NCBI GenBank assembly: GCA_035411425.1
Contig: DAONSX010000002.1
Coordinates: 1-64,000, forward strand
Length of the DNA: 64,000 nt
Reading direction: 5' to 3'
DNA from: TTA-H9 sp002071415
GTDB lineage: Bacteria > Bacteroidota > Bacteroidia > Bacteroidales > TTA-H9
A program made the translations under genes and the position numbers. Of this stretch, positions 46,343 through 55,000 are shown one piece after another; the first letter of the stretch is position 1, and every line of letters begins with the position of its first letter. The notes below the pieces were generated by a model. The model was given only the letters and a program-made list of their open reading frames with translations, did no database searches and was not told the origin of the DNA.

Positions 46343-47437
46343 ATGGCTTCACATTCAAGGCGCTGGATGTTAGTCCTTACCCTGCTGATTATAGTGGTTT
46401 TGATTTATTATTTCACCTTTGTTTTTTGGTACATTGGCATTGCAGGGGTTTTTACACTGTTGGGTAGGCCTATCGAAAGAAAATTAAGAGGGGCAGGTTT
46501 CAAAAGATTCAGGCTTCCAGCCTGGGCATCCTCCTTGATTACTTTGCTGATTCTTATTTTAGTTGTTGTCATTTTATTGTATGGGTTTGTGGCTATAGTT
46601 TACCAGCAGGCTCTTGTAATTACCAAAATTGATTTTAATACGCTGGCAGTTAATTTGGCTCCTTTACTCGAGGATATCGAAAATTTCCTTCATCAATATC
46701 ACCTTCTACCTTCTGGCGAGAATCTGGAACAGGCGATTGTTCAACGATTGGGTGATATTTTTGAGTTTAGTTCTATTTATAAATTATTGGGAAGCCTTAC
46801 GGGATTTGTATCTTCTTTTGCCGTAGGAGCTTTTGCAGTAGCTTTTCTTACATTTTTCTTTTTGCGAGATGATAAGTTATTAATGCAACTTTTTCTTCTG
46901 TTTGTGCCTTATGAATATGAAACGAGAGCTATTAGTGTACTGAATACCAGTAGAGATTTGTTGGGAAGATATGTTGGTGGCCTGTTTTTAGAAGTATTTA
47001 TCATGATGGTTCTTCTTTCGGTAGGGATGATGATTGCTGGAATCCCCAATGCATTATTGATAGGTTTTATAGGTGGATTTTTCAATTTGATACCCTATCT
47101 GGGACCTTTCATTGGTGGCGCACTCGGAGTATTGCTTACACTGTTCTGGGTGCTGGCTGAGGGTTCATATGCCACCTTCTGGGTTCAACCCCTCATTGTG
47201 GTTGGAGTTTTTATAGCAGTTAATATGGTGGATAATTTTGTGCTGCAACCTCAGATTTATTCTAAAAGAGTAAATGCTCATCCCATCGAGATTTTCTTGA
47301 TTATGATGATGGGCGGTTCGGTTGGAGGGATAATAGGAATGATTCTGGCCGTTCCGGCTTATACTTTGATTCGTATAGTGGGAAAGGAGTTTTTGAGCAG
47401 TTTCGACCTGATGGATAAACTTACACGAAATCTTTGA
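46343..47437 (+). CDS. AI-2E family (PerM/UPF0118) membrane permease
   Basis: This 364-residue protein has about eight hydrophobic helices, grouped as two or three at the N-terminus, a cytoplasmic or periplasmic linker around 90-145, and five near the C-terminus. Family strings are PIERKLR, FLTFFFLRDD, FFNLIPYLGPFIGG, NMVDNFVLQPQIYS, HPIEIFLIMMMGGSVGG and IIGMILAVPAYTLIRI. Related proteins export autoinducer-2 or act as Na+/H+ antiporters; the substrate here is unknown. Its TGA overlaps the ATG of the radical SAM gene. Confidence 0.85.
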   Translation: MASHSRRWMLVLTLLIIVVLIYYFTFVFWYIGIAGVFTLLGRPIERKLRGAGFKRFRLPAWASSLITLLILILVVVILLYGFVAIVYQQALVITKIDFNTLAVNLAPLLEDIENFLHQYHLLPSGENLEQAIVQRLGDIFEFSSIYKLLGSLTGFVSSFAVGAFAVAFLTFFFLRDDKLLMQLFLLFVPYEYETRAISVLNTSRDLLGRYVGGLFLEVFIMMVLLSVGMMIAGIPNALLIGFIGGFFNLIPYLGPFIGGALGVLLTLFWVLAEGSYATFWVQPLIVVGVFIAVNMVDNFVLQPQIYSKRVNAHPIEIFLIMMMGGSVGGIIGMILAVPAYTLIRIVGKEFLSSFDLMDKLTRNL

Positions 47438-48450
47438 TGATGAATTTGATGCGCATTTTTTCATGGATCAGGCTCATACGTTGCCTCACTTTTCGACGTT
47501 CTTGGAATTTCCTGAAAAATTACGCAAGTTATTCCATCTCCCAATGGTTTGATAGATATATCCATTGGGGTTTTCCATGGACACTTTCTATTGAAGCTTC
47601 GGGTATATGTAATCTGCATTGTCCCGAATGTCCTGTCGGCAGCCATAGCCTTACGCGTTCGGCAGGCTTGCTTCGCCTTCATGATTACGCACAATGGCTC
47701 GATGAATCTTCTCCCGAACTTTTTTATCTGATTCTGTATTTTCAGGGTGAACCTCTTTTGAACGAAGATTTTGCTGCTATGGTAAAAATGGCTCATCAAA
47801 AGAGAATTTATACCATCACTTCTACCAATGCACATTTTTTAACTTCCGAACTGTCTGAGAATATTATAATGGCAGGTTTGGACGAGATTGTGATTTCACT
47901 CGATGGAACCGATTCCCTTACTTATGAAAAATATAGAAAAGGTGGAAGTTTCGATAAAGCCACCGAAGGAATACGGCAGCTTGTAGCCGCCCGAAAACGT
48001 TCGAATCGAAAAAATCCTTTTATCAGGTTACAGTTTATCGTAATGAAACATAACCAACACCAAATAAATAAAATTCAAAGCCTGGGGAAACAATTAGGGG
48101 TCGATGCGGTAGAACTTAAATCAGCTCAAATCTACAGTCCTGGGGATGAGAATGGTCTTCTTACGGATATACCTGAATTTGCACGATATATTAAAGGAGA
48201 AGATAGTTTATTGCTCATGAAGAACCGTCGTAAAAGAGGCTGCAGGAGAATGTGGCAAGGGTCAGTGATTACCTGGGATGGTAGACTGATTCCGTGTTGT
48301 TATGATAAAGATGCTGTCCATTCTTATGGGCTTCTCGATTCTTCAACTCAGGTTAAAACTATATGGACAAGCCCAAATGCTACAATATTTCGTCAAAATG
48401 TGATGAAATCGAGAGATGTTTATGAGATTTGTCGTAACTGTGGGGAATAA
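47437..48450 (+). CDS. Radical SAM protein with SPASM domain
   Basis: This 337-residue protein has the radical SAM cluster site CNLHCPEC (Cys58, Cys62, Cys65) after an N-terminal lead, LYFQGEPLL (the GGE-like SAM-binding motif), and a C-terminal SPASM-type region with cysteines in RGCRRMWQGS, PCCYDKDA and ICRNCGE. SPASM proteins commonly mature peptides or modify other proteins, but no small precursor peptide is found within the neighbouring kilobase on either strand. An in-frame TTG one codon earlier is not preferred. The start overlaps the permease stop (TGATG), so co-expression is likely. Confidence 0.85.
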   Translation: MMNLMRIFSWIRLIRCLTFRRSWNFLKNYASYSISQWFDRYIHWGFPWTLSIEASGICNLHCPECPVGSHSLTRSAGLLRLHDYAQWLDESSPELFYLILYFQGEPLLNEDFAAMVKMAHQKRIYTITSTNAHFLTSELSENIIMAGLDEIVISLDGTDSLTYEKYRKGGSFDKATEGIRQLVAARKRSNRKNPFIRLQFIVMKHNQHQINKIQSLGKQLGVDAVELKSAQIYSPGDENGLLTDIPEFARYIKGEDSLLLMKNRRKRGCRRMWQGSVITWDGRLIPCCYDKDAVHSYGLLDSSTQVKTIWTSPNATIFRQNVMKSRDVYEICRNCGE

Positions 48451-48492
48451 AAACGAAACAATGGAGTGAGGTAAAAATTTTAGACTTTCGAC

Positions 48493-49059
48493 TCACACAG
48501 TCATAATGTCTTTTTCTTTTATTTCGAATGCTTTATCGATTTTTTCGATGTATGCGTCGGTTATTTTCTGGATTTCTTCTTCCAACTGATCGATTTCATC
48601 TTCGGGTATGCCATCTTTTTTGAGTTTTTTTGCAGTTTCCATGGCATTGCGACGAATATTGCGAATCGTAACTTTTGCATTTTCGGCTTCAACTTTTGCC
48701 TTTTTTACCAGTTCCCTGCGCCTTTCTTCGGTAAGAGGTGGAACGATGATTCGCAGAACCTCTCCGTTGTTTTGGGGATTGAAACCAAGATTTGCAGCAA
48801 GAATTGCCTTTTCGATGAGTGCAAGCATCGTTTTGTCCCACGGCTGAACAATGATCTGGCGAGGATCGGGAGTGGTAATGTTGCTTATCTTGTCAATAGG
48901 AGTGATTGCTCCGTAATAATCCACTTTCACTCCATCGAGCATCTGAGGTGTGGCTTTGCCTGCCCTGATTTTCTGAAATTCTTTTTCGAAATGCAAAAGG
49001 GCATTATCCATGCTTTCACGTGTTTCTTCCAAACAAAATTCGCTTTCTTCGCTTAACAT
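48493..49059 (-). CDS. frr: Ribosome recycling factor
   Basis: This 188-residue protein carries the RRF signatures: IRAGKATPQMLDGVKVDYYG, TPDPRQIIVQPWDK, IVPPLTEERRRELVKK, and NAMETAKKLKKDGIPEDE. The frame is open 16 codons further upstream, but the ATG at 49059 gives the normal family length. It is convergent with the radical SAM gene and divergent from fabD. No pyrH or tsf is adjacent. Confidence 0.93.
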   Translation of the reverse strand: MLSEESEFCLEETRESMDNALLHFEKEFQKIRAGKATPQMLDGVKVDYYGAITPIDKISNITTPDPRQIIVQPWDKTMLALIEKAILAANLGFNPQNNGEVLRIIVPPLTEERRRELVKKAKVEAENAKVTIRNIRRNAMETAKKLKKDGIPEDEIDQLEEEIQKITDAYIEKIDKAFEIKEKDIMTV

Positions 49060-49152
49060 AAATAATCTTCCATTGATTTTCGATTGCAAAAATATAATAT
49101 TTGCCAATCTGGTCGAAATTTACATAGAAGGATTCGGCTCGAAAAATATTCT

Positions 49153-49160
49153 TACTTTTG
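49153..49160 (+). promoter_or_regulatory. Probable -7 box of fabD
   Basis: TACTTTTG matches TAnnTTTG about 100 bases before the fabD ATG, which would leave a leader of about 95 bases. Confidence 0.5.
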
Positions 49161-49262
49161 CCGCCTCGTTTCAAAATTATTAAGAAATAGTATATTTCTG
49201 AATTTGAATAGTAAATTTAGAAGAATCGAATTTCACTTTAATTTAACATAACCTATCATTTC

Positions 49263-50153
49263 ATGAAAGCATATCTTTTCCCTGGACAAGGGGCTCAATT
49301 TAGCGGTATGGGCAAAGATTTATACGAAAAATCGGAGCTTGCGCGCGAGCTTTTCGAAAAAGCTAATTCTCAACTTGGTTTTCGAATTACCGATATTATG
49401 TTTCAGGGTAGTGAAGACGAACTCATGCAGACCAAAGTTACTCAACCAGCCATATTCCTACACAGTGTTATATTAGCCAGGGTTTTGGGTGAGGAGTTTA
49501 AACCCGACATGGTGGCGGGTCATTCATTGGGCGAATTTTCGGCTTTGGTGGCCAATAAGGTATTGACGTTTGAAGATGGTTTGAAATTAGTCTATGCCAG
49601 AGCCATGGCCATGCAGAAAGCCTGTGAGATGAATCCCTCGGCCATGGCCGCTATTCTCGGACTGGACGATTCCAATGTGGAAAGGATTTGCCGCAGCATC
49701 AGCGATGAGATTGTGGTACCTGCCAATTATAACAGTCCCGGACAAATCGTGATTTCGGGCAGCATTGTTGGAGTTTCTATGGCTTGCGAGAAGTTGAAGG
49801 AAGCTGGAGCCAAGCGTACTCTCTCTCTAAAAGTGGGGGGGGCTTTTCATTCTCCTTTAATGGAACCTGCACGTGTCGAACTGGCTGAAGCCATTTCGGC
49901 TACACGTTTTGTGAAGGGAATTTGCCCAATCTATCAGAATGTTACCGGCCAGCCTGTTACCGACCCTGAAATCATTAAAGCTAATCTTATAAAACAACTA
50001 ACTGCTCCCGTGCGCTGGAGACAAACTATAGAAAATATGATAGCCGACGGAGCAAAGATATTTATCGAAGTTGGCCCGGGTACCGTACTTCAGGGTCTGG
50101 TAAAAAAGATCGATAAAGAAGCCGAAGCCATGAGTGTTCAATGGGAGGTGTAA
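49263..50153 (+). CDS. fabD: Malonyl-CoA:ACP transacylase
   Basis: This 296-residue enzyme loads malonate onto acyl carrier protein for fatty-acid synthesis. The nucleophile is Ser88 in GHSLGEF, the partner His196 is in GGAFHSPLM, and the PGQGAQ motif is at residues 7-12. Gln in VTQPAIF and Arg in YARAMAM for the malonate carboxylate are also present. The length is normal. It is followed by ffh after 39 bases. Confidence 0.93.
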   Translation: MKAYLFPGQGAQFSGMGKDLYEKSELARELFEKANSQLGFRITDIMFQGSEDELMQTKVTQPAIFLHSVILARVLGEEFKPDMVAGHSLGEFSALVANKVLTFEDGLKLVYARAMAMQKACEMNPSAMAAILGLDDSNVERICRSISDEIVVPANYNSPGQIVISGSIVGVSMACEKLKEAGAKRTLSLKVGGAFHSPLMEPARVELAEAISATRFVKGICPIYQNVTGQPVTDPEIIKANLIKQLTAPVRWRQTIENMIADGAKIFIEVGPGTVLQGLVKKIDKEAEAMSVQWEV

Positions 50154-50192
50154 TACATGAATTCTTATTATTTGTCTTAATGTCGTTGATTT

Positions 50193-51530
50193 ATGTTTGA
50201 GGGTCTTACTGAAAAACTCGACCGTGCTTTTAAAGTCCTTAGAGGTCAAGGAAGCATCACCGAAATTAATGTTGCCGATACGGTGAAAGAAATCCGTAAA
50301 GCATTGCTCGATGCCGACGTCAGCTATAAAATAGCCAAGCAATTCACTGATGAAGTGAAGCAGAAGGCTTTAGGGCAGGATGTTCTAAAGGCCATCTCAC
50401 CCAGTCAATTGATGATAAAGATTGTCCATGATGAGTTGGTTACCCTGATGGGTGGCCAGAAATCGGACCTGAACCTGAAAGGTAATCCTGCAGTAGTATT
50501 GATGGCGGGGCTTCAGGGCTCGGGCAAAACTACCTTCTCGGCAAAACTCGCCCATTATGTGAAAACCAAATATGGTCGTTCGCCTCTTTTGGTGGCTTGC
50601 GATATTTATAGACCTGCCGCTATCGAACAGTTGAATGTGCTCGGCCAACAAATTGACGTCGAAGTTTATACCGAAGAAAACAATTCCGATCCGGTAAAAA
50701 TTGCTCGCAACGCCGTAAATTATGCACGTGATAAATCGGGCCATCAGGTAGTCATTATTGATACAGCAGGCCGTCTGGCTATTGATCAGCTGATGATGGA
50801 CGAGATTGCTGCCATTAAAAAAGCCGTTAATCCTCAGGAAACCCTTTTTGTGGTGGATGCCATGACAGGCCAGGATGCCGTAAACACTGCTAAAGCATTC
50901 AATGAGGTGATCGATTATGATGGAGTTGTGCTTACCAAACTGGATGGGGATACCCGAGGGGGTGCGGCATTAACCGTTAGGGCTGTGGTGGATAAACCCA
51001 TTAAATTTGTTGGACTTGGTGAAAAAATGGATGCCATTGATGTGTTCTATCCCGAGCGTATGGCCGACCGTATTCTTGGCATGGGCGATATCGTTTCACT
51101 CGTCGAAAAGGCTCAGGAACAATTCGACGCTGAAGAAGCCAAAAAACTTCAACGTAAAATTGCCAAAGACGAATTTAATTTCGATGATTTCCTCAAACAA
51201 ATTCATCAAATTAAAAAAATGGGGAATGTAAAAGACCTCATGGGAATGATACCTGGTATGGGAAAAATGGTGAAAGACCTCGATGTTGACGATGATGCTT
51301 TCAAAAGTATAGAAGCTATTATTCATTCGATGACACCAGAAGAAAGGCAAAATCCCGCCATCATCAACGGAAGCCGCCGTAAACGAATTGCCATGGGCTC
51401 GGGAACCGATGTGACCGAAGTTAACAGGCTAATGAAACAATTCGACGAAACCCGTAAAATGATGAAGATGGTGACCACGGGCGGTCCTCGTCAAATGCTC
51501 AAGAATATGAAACAACAGAAAAAACGTTGA
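50193..51530 (+). CDS. ffh: Signal recognition particle GTPase
   Basis: This 445-residue protein has the helical N domain, the GTPase P-loop GLQGSGKTT at 106-114, DTAGRL, the TKLDGDTRGG motif and the methionine-rich M domain (MGMIPGMGKM, RQMLKNMKQQKKR). It binds signal sequences and 4.5S RNA to guide membrane proteins. The M domain retains the RNA-binding SGT/RRKRIAMGSG loop. No 4.5S RNA gene is evident around it. Confidence 0.95.
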   Translation: MFEGLTEKLDRAFKVLRGQGSITEINVADTVKEIRKALLDADVSYKIAKQFTDEVKQKALGQDVLKAISPSQLMIKIVHDELVTLMGGQKSDLNLKGNPAVVLMAGLQGSGKTTFSAKLAHYVKTKYGRSPLLVACDIYRPAAIEQLNVLGQQIDVEVYTEENNSDPVKIARNAVNYARDKSGHQVVIIDTAGRLAIDQLMMDEIAAIKKAVNPQETLFVVDAMTGQDAVNTAKAFNEVIDYDGVVLTKLDGDTRGGAALTVRAVVDKPIKFVGLGEKMDAIDVFYPERMADRILGMGDIVSLVEKAQEQFDAEEAKKLQRKIAKDEFNFDDFLKQIHQIKKMGNVKDLMGMIPGMGKMVKDLDVDDDAFKSIEAIIHSMTPEERQNPAIINGSRRKRIAMGSGTDVTEVNRLMKQFDETRKMMKMVTTGGPRQMLKNMKQQKKR

Positions 51531-51582
51531 GCAGATGAACATTCCCCAATAATTCCAATTCAACAATTCACCAAATTTTCGT

Positions 51583-51590
51583 TAGCTTTG
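51583..51590 (+). promoter_or_regulatory. Probable -7 box of folD
   Basis: TAGCTTTG matches TAnnTTTG 17 bases before the folD ATG at 51607. Confidence 0.45.
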
Positions 51591-51606
51591 TTATAAATAT
51601 TCGAAC

Positions 51607-52503
51607 ATGATGAAACTCCTCGATGGCAAAACCTTATTTGCAAATATTAAGGGAGAAATAAAAACTGAAGTATCCCAAATAATTGACCGTAATGAACGTC
51701 CGCCTCATCTGGCAGCCGTTTTGGTGGGAGACGATCCGGCCAGCCTTTCGTATGTTGCCTCTAAGGAAAAAGCTTGTCGCCAGGTTGGCATTACTTCTTC
51801 CCTCTATCATTATCCAGAAAATTTTACTGAAAATGAGTTGCTTCAGGTGATTGATTTTTTGAACCACGACCAAGATATTGATGGATTTATCGTGCAATTA
51901 CCTCTTCCACCTCAAATCGATCCTAATAAGATTATTCTTTCCATTTCTCCTGATAAGGATGTGGATGGATTTCATCCTTATAATTTAGGGAGAATGATGA
52001 TGGGACAACCTAATTTTATACCTGCTACGCCTTTGGGTATCATGCAAATGCTCGAGCGTCATCAGATAGAAACCAAAGGAAAGCATTGTGTGGTGTTGGG
52101 ACGTAGCATGATTGTCGGTACTCCTGTCTCTATTTTACTTTCCCGTAAGGCAAAACCAGGTAATGCTACGGTTACACTTTGCCATTCTTACACTCAGAAT
52201 TTGAAAGAAATTTGTCTTACGGCCGATATACTCATTATTGCCATAGGTAAACCTCGTTTTATTACTGCCGATATGGTGAAGGAAGGAAGTGTAGTAATAG
52301 ATGTTGGAATTCATCGCATTCCCGACAATACCAAAGAAAAGGGCTATATGATTGTTGGTGATGTCGATTTCGAAGAGGTAAGCAAAAAAGCTGAATGGAT
52401 TACGCCTGTGCCGGGTGGAGTCGGGAATATGACCATTGCCGGTTTATTGATGAATACACTAAATGCGTGGAAACAAAGAAATATCAGGCAGAATATCAAT
52501 TAG
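51607..52503 (+). CDS. folD: Methylene-THF dehydrogenase/cyclohydrolase
   Basis: The 298-residue bifunctional enzyme interconverts methylene-, methenyl- and formyl-tetrahydrofolate. Seen are the catalytic SYVASKEKAC (Tyr, Lys), the folate-site VQLPLPPQID, DVDGFHPYNLG, the Rossmann motif VLGRSMIVGTP and the C-terminal PVPGGVGNMTIA. A second ATG precedes by one codon only. The downstream methyltransferase pseudogene starts 20 bases after its stop. Confidence 0.94.
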   Translation: MMKLLDGKTLFANIKGEIKTEVSQIIDRNERPPHLAAVLVGDDPASLSYVASKEKACRQVGITSSLYHYPENFTENELLQVIDFLNHDQDIDGFIVQLPLPPQIDPNKIILSISPDKDVDGFHPYNLGRMMMGQPNFIPATPLGIMQMLERHQIETKGKHCVVLGRSMIVGTPVSILLSRKAKPGNATVTLCHSYTQNLKEICLTADILIIAIGKPRFITADMVKEGSVVIDVGIHRIPDNTKEKGYMIVGDVDFEEVSKKAEWITPVPGGVGNMTIAGLLMNTLNAWKQRNIRQNIN

Positions 52504-52522
52504 AAGAATTGTTTATTTCTCG

Positions 52523-53103
52523 ATGAACATCTCTTGTACATGTTCAAATCTTTTTGGCAAACCTTCTGAAGGAGTGGTTTCATGTAATCCATGCAAAATA
52601 AATATCTGGATGTTGCACAATAAAATTCATCGCTATCAAAATCTCTTTAGTGGAAACATCTTAGATATTGGAGCACGATCAAAACCCTATAGAAATCTTT
52701 TTACGGAAGTTGCACAGTATGTTGGAACCAATACCTGCAGACATCATCAAATCAACCATCTTCGACCCGATGAAGATACGACCGATGTTTGGATTGGAGA
52801 TGGGACTGCACTCCCATTCCAAAATGCCACTTTCGATGGTGTTGTTTTCAAGTCTTCCCTTTGATTACTCATCCTGCTAAATTTTTTCAGGAAGTAAATA
52901 GAGTACTCAAACCGCAAGGATATTTCATGATGTCATCCGATTATCTTTATCTTTCATGGAGCGTGGAAGACTATATGCGTCACTCACGTCTGCATCTCGT
53001 TAAATTGGCTATGGAAAATGGATATACAGTTTATTTCATCGAAAGTTTTGGTGGAATCCTCACCAGCATCTATTCTATGGTAATCCGCTATATGAGAATC
53101 TAA
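52523..53103 (+). pseudogene. Frameshifted class I SAM methyltransferase
   Basis: The N-terminal piece from the ATG at 52523 contains a short cysteine motif (SCTCSNLF, CNPCK), motif I GNILDIGARSKPYRNLF, and GDGTALPFQNATFDGVVF before stopping at 52862-52864. The C-terminal piece, read one frame on from about 52,850, has THPAKFFQEVNRVLKPQGYF and HLVKLAMENGYTVYFIE, ending at 53101-53103. In intact relatives the motif between them reads like VLEH-VxHP. A small deletion around 52,845-52,865 therefore broke the gene. The family is that of methyltransferases near surface-polysaccharide genes, which agrees with the glycosyltransferase genes next to it. Confidence 0.7.
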
Positions 53104-53305
53104 CCCGAAAGAATCCACCAAGCAATTCATCCTGTCATGAAATTATAGAGAATTCTATGGCTTTTATTCTTTTATTGTTATTTCTCCGCTTTCATTATTA
53201 GTAGGTCGATTATCTATTTTTCGAATGCAATAAAATCAAAGAATTTAGCTATACCATGAATATTCTGATAGTTGTGAGAAAAACACTTAGCCTTGTCTTT
53301 TCATT

Positions 53306-55000
53306 TTATTGAACAATTATTTTCTTTGTTTTTCTCAAAAGCCTTCTTTTGAAATTGTCCCAGATAAAAAGATCTTGTTTAACATCGAAGATCACATAAG
53401 GTCCAGCTGTATTTAAAGTGTGCATCCCTTTGAAATGCTGCCTCGATTTTGGAGGTTCTACGAAAAATCTGGTGGTTTCGACGAAAGAAAAAGGAGTTAT
53501 TTCAATTATTTCATTAAGGGTGATTCTATGTCCTGATATGACGGAGCAATCCTGAGCCGGGCGCATTAGTCGGCCATCCATGTAAAATATATTGCCTGCG
53601 GGTCTCGATGAACGAATGTCAGTTTTTACTGGATTGTTGATGTGTGGAAAATAAGGGCCTCTAAAATCTTCGGCATACCATAAGTGCAGACTGTAATTAC
53701 TTTTGGTTTTATCGGTAAACATAAGCCACCACTTTCGATTATGATGAAAAATGATGGGATCGACCGCTTGTAAATCGGAAATAATAATTTTTTCGAACAT
53801 AAGTTCTTCCTTTTTCGTGTCCCATCTGTATAACCTGAGCTGATTGCTTTGGGCCGACTCGGGTAAGCACCAGATATTCCCTTCTGCTTCAAAAATAAAA
53901 GGAAAGGCAAGATGCCAGGAGGCATTCAGAAGAACTTTTTCTGGTCTATAAATAGTTGAATGATGATTTGTTTTGAAAAGACATATCTCGCCATGAGCTG
54001 GTTTGTAATCGTAATGTTCACATAGAATTTTCAGTTGATGATTCTGGTAAATCCCTGCTGGATCAGCATAATATTGTCTTCTTGACCCACTACGTATCCA
54101 TTTGATATTTTCAGGTCGAGAATTGTTTCCTATAAAATTTTTTATCGAACTTTCTATAAATCCAATGCTCCAGTGTTCAGCACGAAATAATTCATTGAAA
54201 TGAAATTTTACCTTGTTCGCCCATAGTTTGAGAAAGAATTTCAACATTATACAATTGATTGGAGCGAATCGCATGGGTGCAGGTTTTGGGAAAGGTTTGT
54301 TTTTTAGGCAGTCTGCACCTTTGAATAGAATTTCTCTACACGTTTGAGCGGGCCATTCTACCGAACCATAGTATGCTTGATCGAGGTTGGCTTTCCAAGA
54401 ATGATTGATGGTGGGAAACCATCCTTGCCATAGAATTTTTCCGCAATCTATACTTTCGTCGAGCTGTTGTAATATAGCACCATTCACCGGGATATCTTCT
54501 AAGATTTCCCAGAAATTTGATGGCACTCCTCTAATGACTTCGGGATCGTCATGATGAAACGACCAAACTCCATAAGGAGCCGCATGAAGGATATCGCCTT
54601 TGATGATTCCGAAACCAAATCTCAGAAGGAATTGAACTTCCGAACTCTTGATAGCTTCAATCGTCTTTTCGCTGAAGTAATATGATTTTTTCACTTTTTT
54701 TGCGTTCTCTTCCAATAAAATAGCTTCCTTTATCCACGGCTCTATCGAAAGCATCCTCTTCGACTTTGGCTTTAATAAAAAACGATAATAAAAGAGAAAA
54801 ATAAAGTTTTTTATGGGATAGCACAAAAGCCTTCGAATTCCTTTTGACTTTGGTGGCGAGTCTTCTTTGTTGAGAATGATGAGAGCAAGGGCATTCCCTT
54901 CCAAAATCAGTTGTTCTATGACTAAAGTTTGCCACTGCTGAAGATGCAGTGTATCGCATAAAATGCCAAATTTCAGCCCTTTTCTTTCTCCTAATGTCAT
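53306..55000 (-). CDS. Formyltransferase-like/beta-propeller fusion protein
   Basis: This 564-residue protein seems to join two parts. Residues 1-250 resemble formyltransferase folds: FGILCDTL strand, LRFGFGIIKGDIL, then WSFHHDDPEVIRGVPSNFWE, then GAILQQLDESIDCGKILW. In true formyltransferases the corresponding sites are N-V-H and D-x-G; here His and Asp are kept but the catalytic Asn is Ser. From about 280 the sequence has propeller-like repeats (YADPAGIYQN, HLAFPFIFEAEGNIWCLPES, DLQAVDPIIFHHNRKWWLMF, SSRPAGNIFYMDGRLMRPAQ) as in GH43-like or glucosamine inositolphosphoryl-ceramide transferase N-terminal domains. The ATG at 55000 overlaps the stop of the glycosyltransferase gene (ATGA). A role in surface-sugar modification is inferred from context. 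Confidence 0.6.
   Translation of the reverse strand: MTLGERKGLKFGILCDTLHLQQWQTLVIEQLILEGNALALIILNKEDSPPKSKGIRRLLCYPIKNFIFLFYYRFLLKPKSKRMLSIEPWIKEAILLEENAKKVKKSYYFSEKTIEAIKSSEVQFLLRFGFGIIKGDILHAAPYGVWSFHHDDPEVIRGVPSNFWEILEDIPVNGAILQQLDESIDCGKILWQGWFPTINHSWKANLDQAYYGSVEWPAQTCREILFKGADCLKNKPFPKPAPMRFAPINCIMLKFFLKLWANKVKFHFNELFRAEHWSIGFIESSIKNFIGNNSRPENIKWIRSGSRRQYYADPAGIYQNHQLKILCEHYDYKPAHGEICLFKTNHHSTIYRPEKVLLNASWHLAFPFIFEAEGNIWCLPESAQSNQLRLYRWDTKKEELMFEKIIISDLQAVDPIIFHHNRKWWLMFTDKTKSNYSLHLWYAEDFRGPYFPHINNPVKTDIRSSRPAGNIFYMDGRLMRPAQDCSVISGHRITLNEIIEITPFSFVETTRFFVEPPKSRQHFKGMHTLNTAGPYVIFDVKQDLFIWDNFKRRLLRKTKKIIVQ

Noticed and set aside
50154..51606. 4.5S RNA gene near ffh
   Set aside because: No GGAA-tetraloop hairpin with the expected helix is visible around ffh.
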